Assembly: GCA_030005635.1 (NCBI GenBank)
Contig: JARUHP010000022.1
Span: 1 to 64,000 of the forward strand
Length of the DNA stretch: 64,000 nucleotides
Direction of reading: 5' to 3'
Source: Deltaproteobacteria bacterium IMCC39146
GTDB taxonomy: Bacteria > Desulfobacterota > Desulfuromonadia > Desulfuromonadales > BM103
The position numbers were made by a program, and so were the translations under genes. The notes below the pieces were generated by a model. It ran no database searches. It was not told where the DNA came from and was given only the letters and a program-made list of their open reading frames with translations. Numbering within the stretch: the stretch's first letter is position 1; each line of letters opens with the position of its first letter. Shown piece by piece: positions 61,737 to 64,000 of the stretch.

Positions 61737-61897
61737 TGTCCCTTGCGGTTAGTTCGCCGCACAAATTGCGAGTGATTTGGTTCCTGGCAAGGCGCGGTGA
61801 CACAGGCCTAGGGCGGCTTAAGCCGAGGTGCCGTAACGCAGTCAGAAGCCAAAAGCACCGGAATTTGAAGATAAGAATTAATCGCACGAGACACTAG
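61733..61897. mobile_element. MITE-like element, family B
   Basis: The left end CTAGTGTCCCTTGCGGTTAG and the right end, read backward, CTAGTGTCTCGTGCGATTAA, form imperfect inverted repeats of about 23 bases. The element spans about 165 bases, with TA next to each end like a TA target duplication. An inner GGCTTAAGCC palindrome is present. It has no transposase. The left end supplies the G of the TAG stop of the DUF4177 gene. Confidence 0.75.
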
Positions 61898-61903
61898 ATC
61901 CGC

Positions 61904-62080
61904 TCAGTCGTCCCAGGTTTCAACGTCCTGATAAGAGATGGTGTGCTTTGGGTCCGATGAGGGTGAGGCCCCGCAACGTTGGCAGATCGCTTCCACCGGT
62001 TCATCTTCCGCCGTTTCCACTGTGCTGAGCTCCAACGGTTTGCCTCTGCAACTGCAATACCACTTCCGGTAGTTAGTCAT
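61904..62080 (-). CDS. Small zinc-ribbon-like protein
   Basis: This 58-residue protein reads MTNYRKWYCSCRGKPLEL at its start, then EAICQRCGAS, giving a CxC and a CxxC pair that could bind one zinc. The C-terminus is acidic and ends VETWDD. GGGAGG lies six bases before the ATG at 62080, which is strong support. The function is unknown; small zinc ribbons often bind nucleic acid or proteins. It ends seven bases from the MITE-like element. Confidence 0.7.
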   Translation of the reverse strand: MTNYRKWYCSCRGKPLELSTVETAEDEPVEAICQRCGASPSSDPKHTISYQDVETWDD

Positions 62081-62231
62081 CGCGACCTCCCTGGTTGGTT
62101 ATGTCAACAATGGACATTCAGTATGACAGGGAATTAATGAGATGCAACAAGGCTTCTTCAGGGCCTTCAAGTCACCTTATCTCATTGTTTTTCTTCTGTC
62201 CCTTCCCCCCAATCGGCTGTAAATAACCTAA

Positions 62232-63659
<1,428 letters not shown>

Positions 63660-63684
63660 TTGTTTCAGCAGTTTTGGAAACACA

Positions 63685-63720
63685 AAAGCGCAACAGATTA
63701 ACGCTCTGTTGCGCTTTTTG
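63685..63720. terminator. Bidirectional terminator between purB and trpS
   Basis: AAAGCGCAACAG (63685-63696) pairs perfectly with CTGTTGCGCTTT (63705-63716). T runs follow on both strands, so it can serve purB and the converging trpS. Confidence 0.88.
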
Positions 63721-63741
63721 GTTTTCGGATGTTTTTCTCTT

Positions 63742-64000
63742 TTAGTAAATCAAACCTGTCTTCTTACGCACCTTTCGCAAAGTCTTACTCGCCGTATATC
63801 GCGCCTTGTCCGCACCTTTGGCTAGAATCTCCCGAATCCCGTCCGGGTTGGCCAGCAACTCCTTACGATACTCCGTCTGAGGAGCAAAATAGTCACGCAC
63901 CGTTTCAAAGAGCTCTTGCTTCACATCACCGAAGCCGAGATTCCCCGCCTGGTAGCGCTGACGCAAGGCTTGGTCCTGCTCTTTGTCGAGGAAAAGACGG
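63742..64000 (-). CDS. trpS: Tryptophanyl-tRNA synthetase, C-terminal part
   Basis: The last 85 or so residues of TrpS are inside the window; the start lies beyond its right edge. The stretch FGDVKQELFETVRDYFAP, then ILAKGADKARYTASKTLRKVRKKTGL is the usual C-terminal end of bacterial TrpS, which charges tRNA-Trp. The ATG-like codon seen within the window is internal. Confidence 0.9.
   Translation of the reverse strand, partial: RLFLDKEQDQALRQRYQAGNLGFGDVKQELFETVRDYFAPQTEYRKELLANPDGIREILAKGADKARYTASKTLRKVRKKTGLIY

Overview
The window looks like chromosomal DNA from an anaerobic bacterium of the Desulfuromonadales/Geobacter-Pelobacter type. The signs are a GEMM-class riboswitch of the variant described from Geobacter, an acetate symporter with its DUF485 partner and a large periplasmic insertion, PAS-containing sigma-54 activators, a glycyl-radical enzyme, aldehyde:ferredoxin oxidoreductase, and several small proteins of types I associate with that group. 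This assignment is inference from gene content; no rRNA is present. Housekeeping anchors are prfC, asnS, proC, pyrC, purB and the 3' part of trpS.

Layout. 0.6-2.2 kb is prfC. 2.1-11.1 kb is an AT-rich accessory island between prfC and asnS. It holds a large serine recombinase whose C-terminus runs antisense into the 3' end of prfC, a small resolvase, a membrane acyltransferase, an OpgB-like phosphoglycerol transferase, a Rep-like protein and several diverged repeats. 11.3-16.5 kb is core (asnS, an EamA transporter, proC, a Sel1 protein, pyrC). 16.6-26 kb is an accessory stretch of mostly single small genes (Nudix-like, thioredoxin-like, exported, RelE-like, receiver, HTH, Sel1, cytochrome c'-like, Acr3), many followed by a copy of one repeated element (GATAGAG box plus a GGCCACC/GGTGGCC hairpin). 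A GEMM riboswitch with its own promoter and terminator lies inside it. 26.3-33 kb holds cysteine desulfidase and a cyclic-di-GMP type signalling group (PAS/degenerate GGDEF, a HEAT-repeat protein broken by a likely frameshift, HD-GYP), then a ferritin-like protein.

33.5-50.9 kb reads as one metabolic and regulatory unit: a sigma-54 activator, a complete Liv-type amino-acid ABC transporter, a Usp protein, a second sigma-54 activator, trans-4-hydroxyproline dehydratase (HypD) with its radical-SAM activase, then P5C dehydrogenase and proline dehydrogenase. The reading is hydroxyproline -> P5C and proline -> P5C, then P5C -> glutamate, with ProC (13.8 kb) able to reduce P5C to proline. Three close matches to the -24/-12 consensus lie before livJ, hypD and the P5C dehydrogenase gene. 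A palindrome TATGC-N6-GCATA occurs before the first activator, before the liv operon and twice before the P5C dehydrogenase gene. I take it as the operator of the TyrR-type HTH regulators.

51-58 kb has a MATE-like and two EamA transporters, then a MoaD-like protein, aldehyde:ferredoxin oxidoreductase and an alpha-ketoglutarate-semialdehyde-type dehydrogenase. 58-61 kb has the acetate symporter module. 61.5-64 kb has small genes, purB and trpS. Three short terminal-inverted-repeat elements (two of one family, one of another) each sit exactly on the TAG stop codon of a gene.
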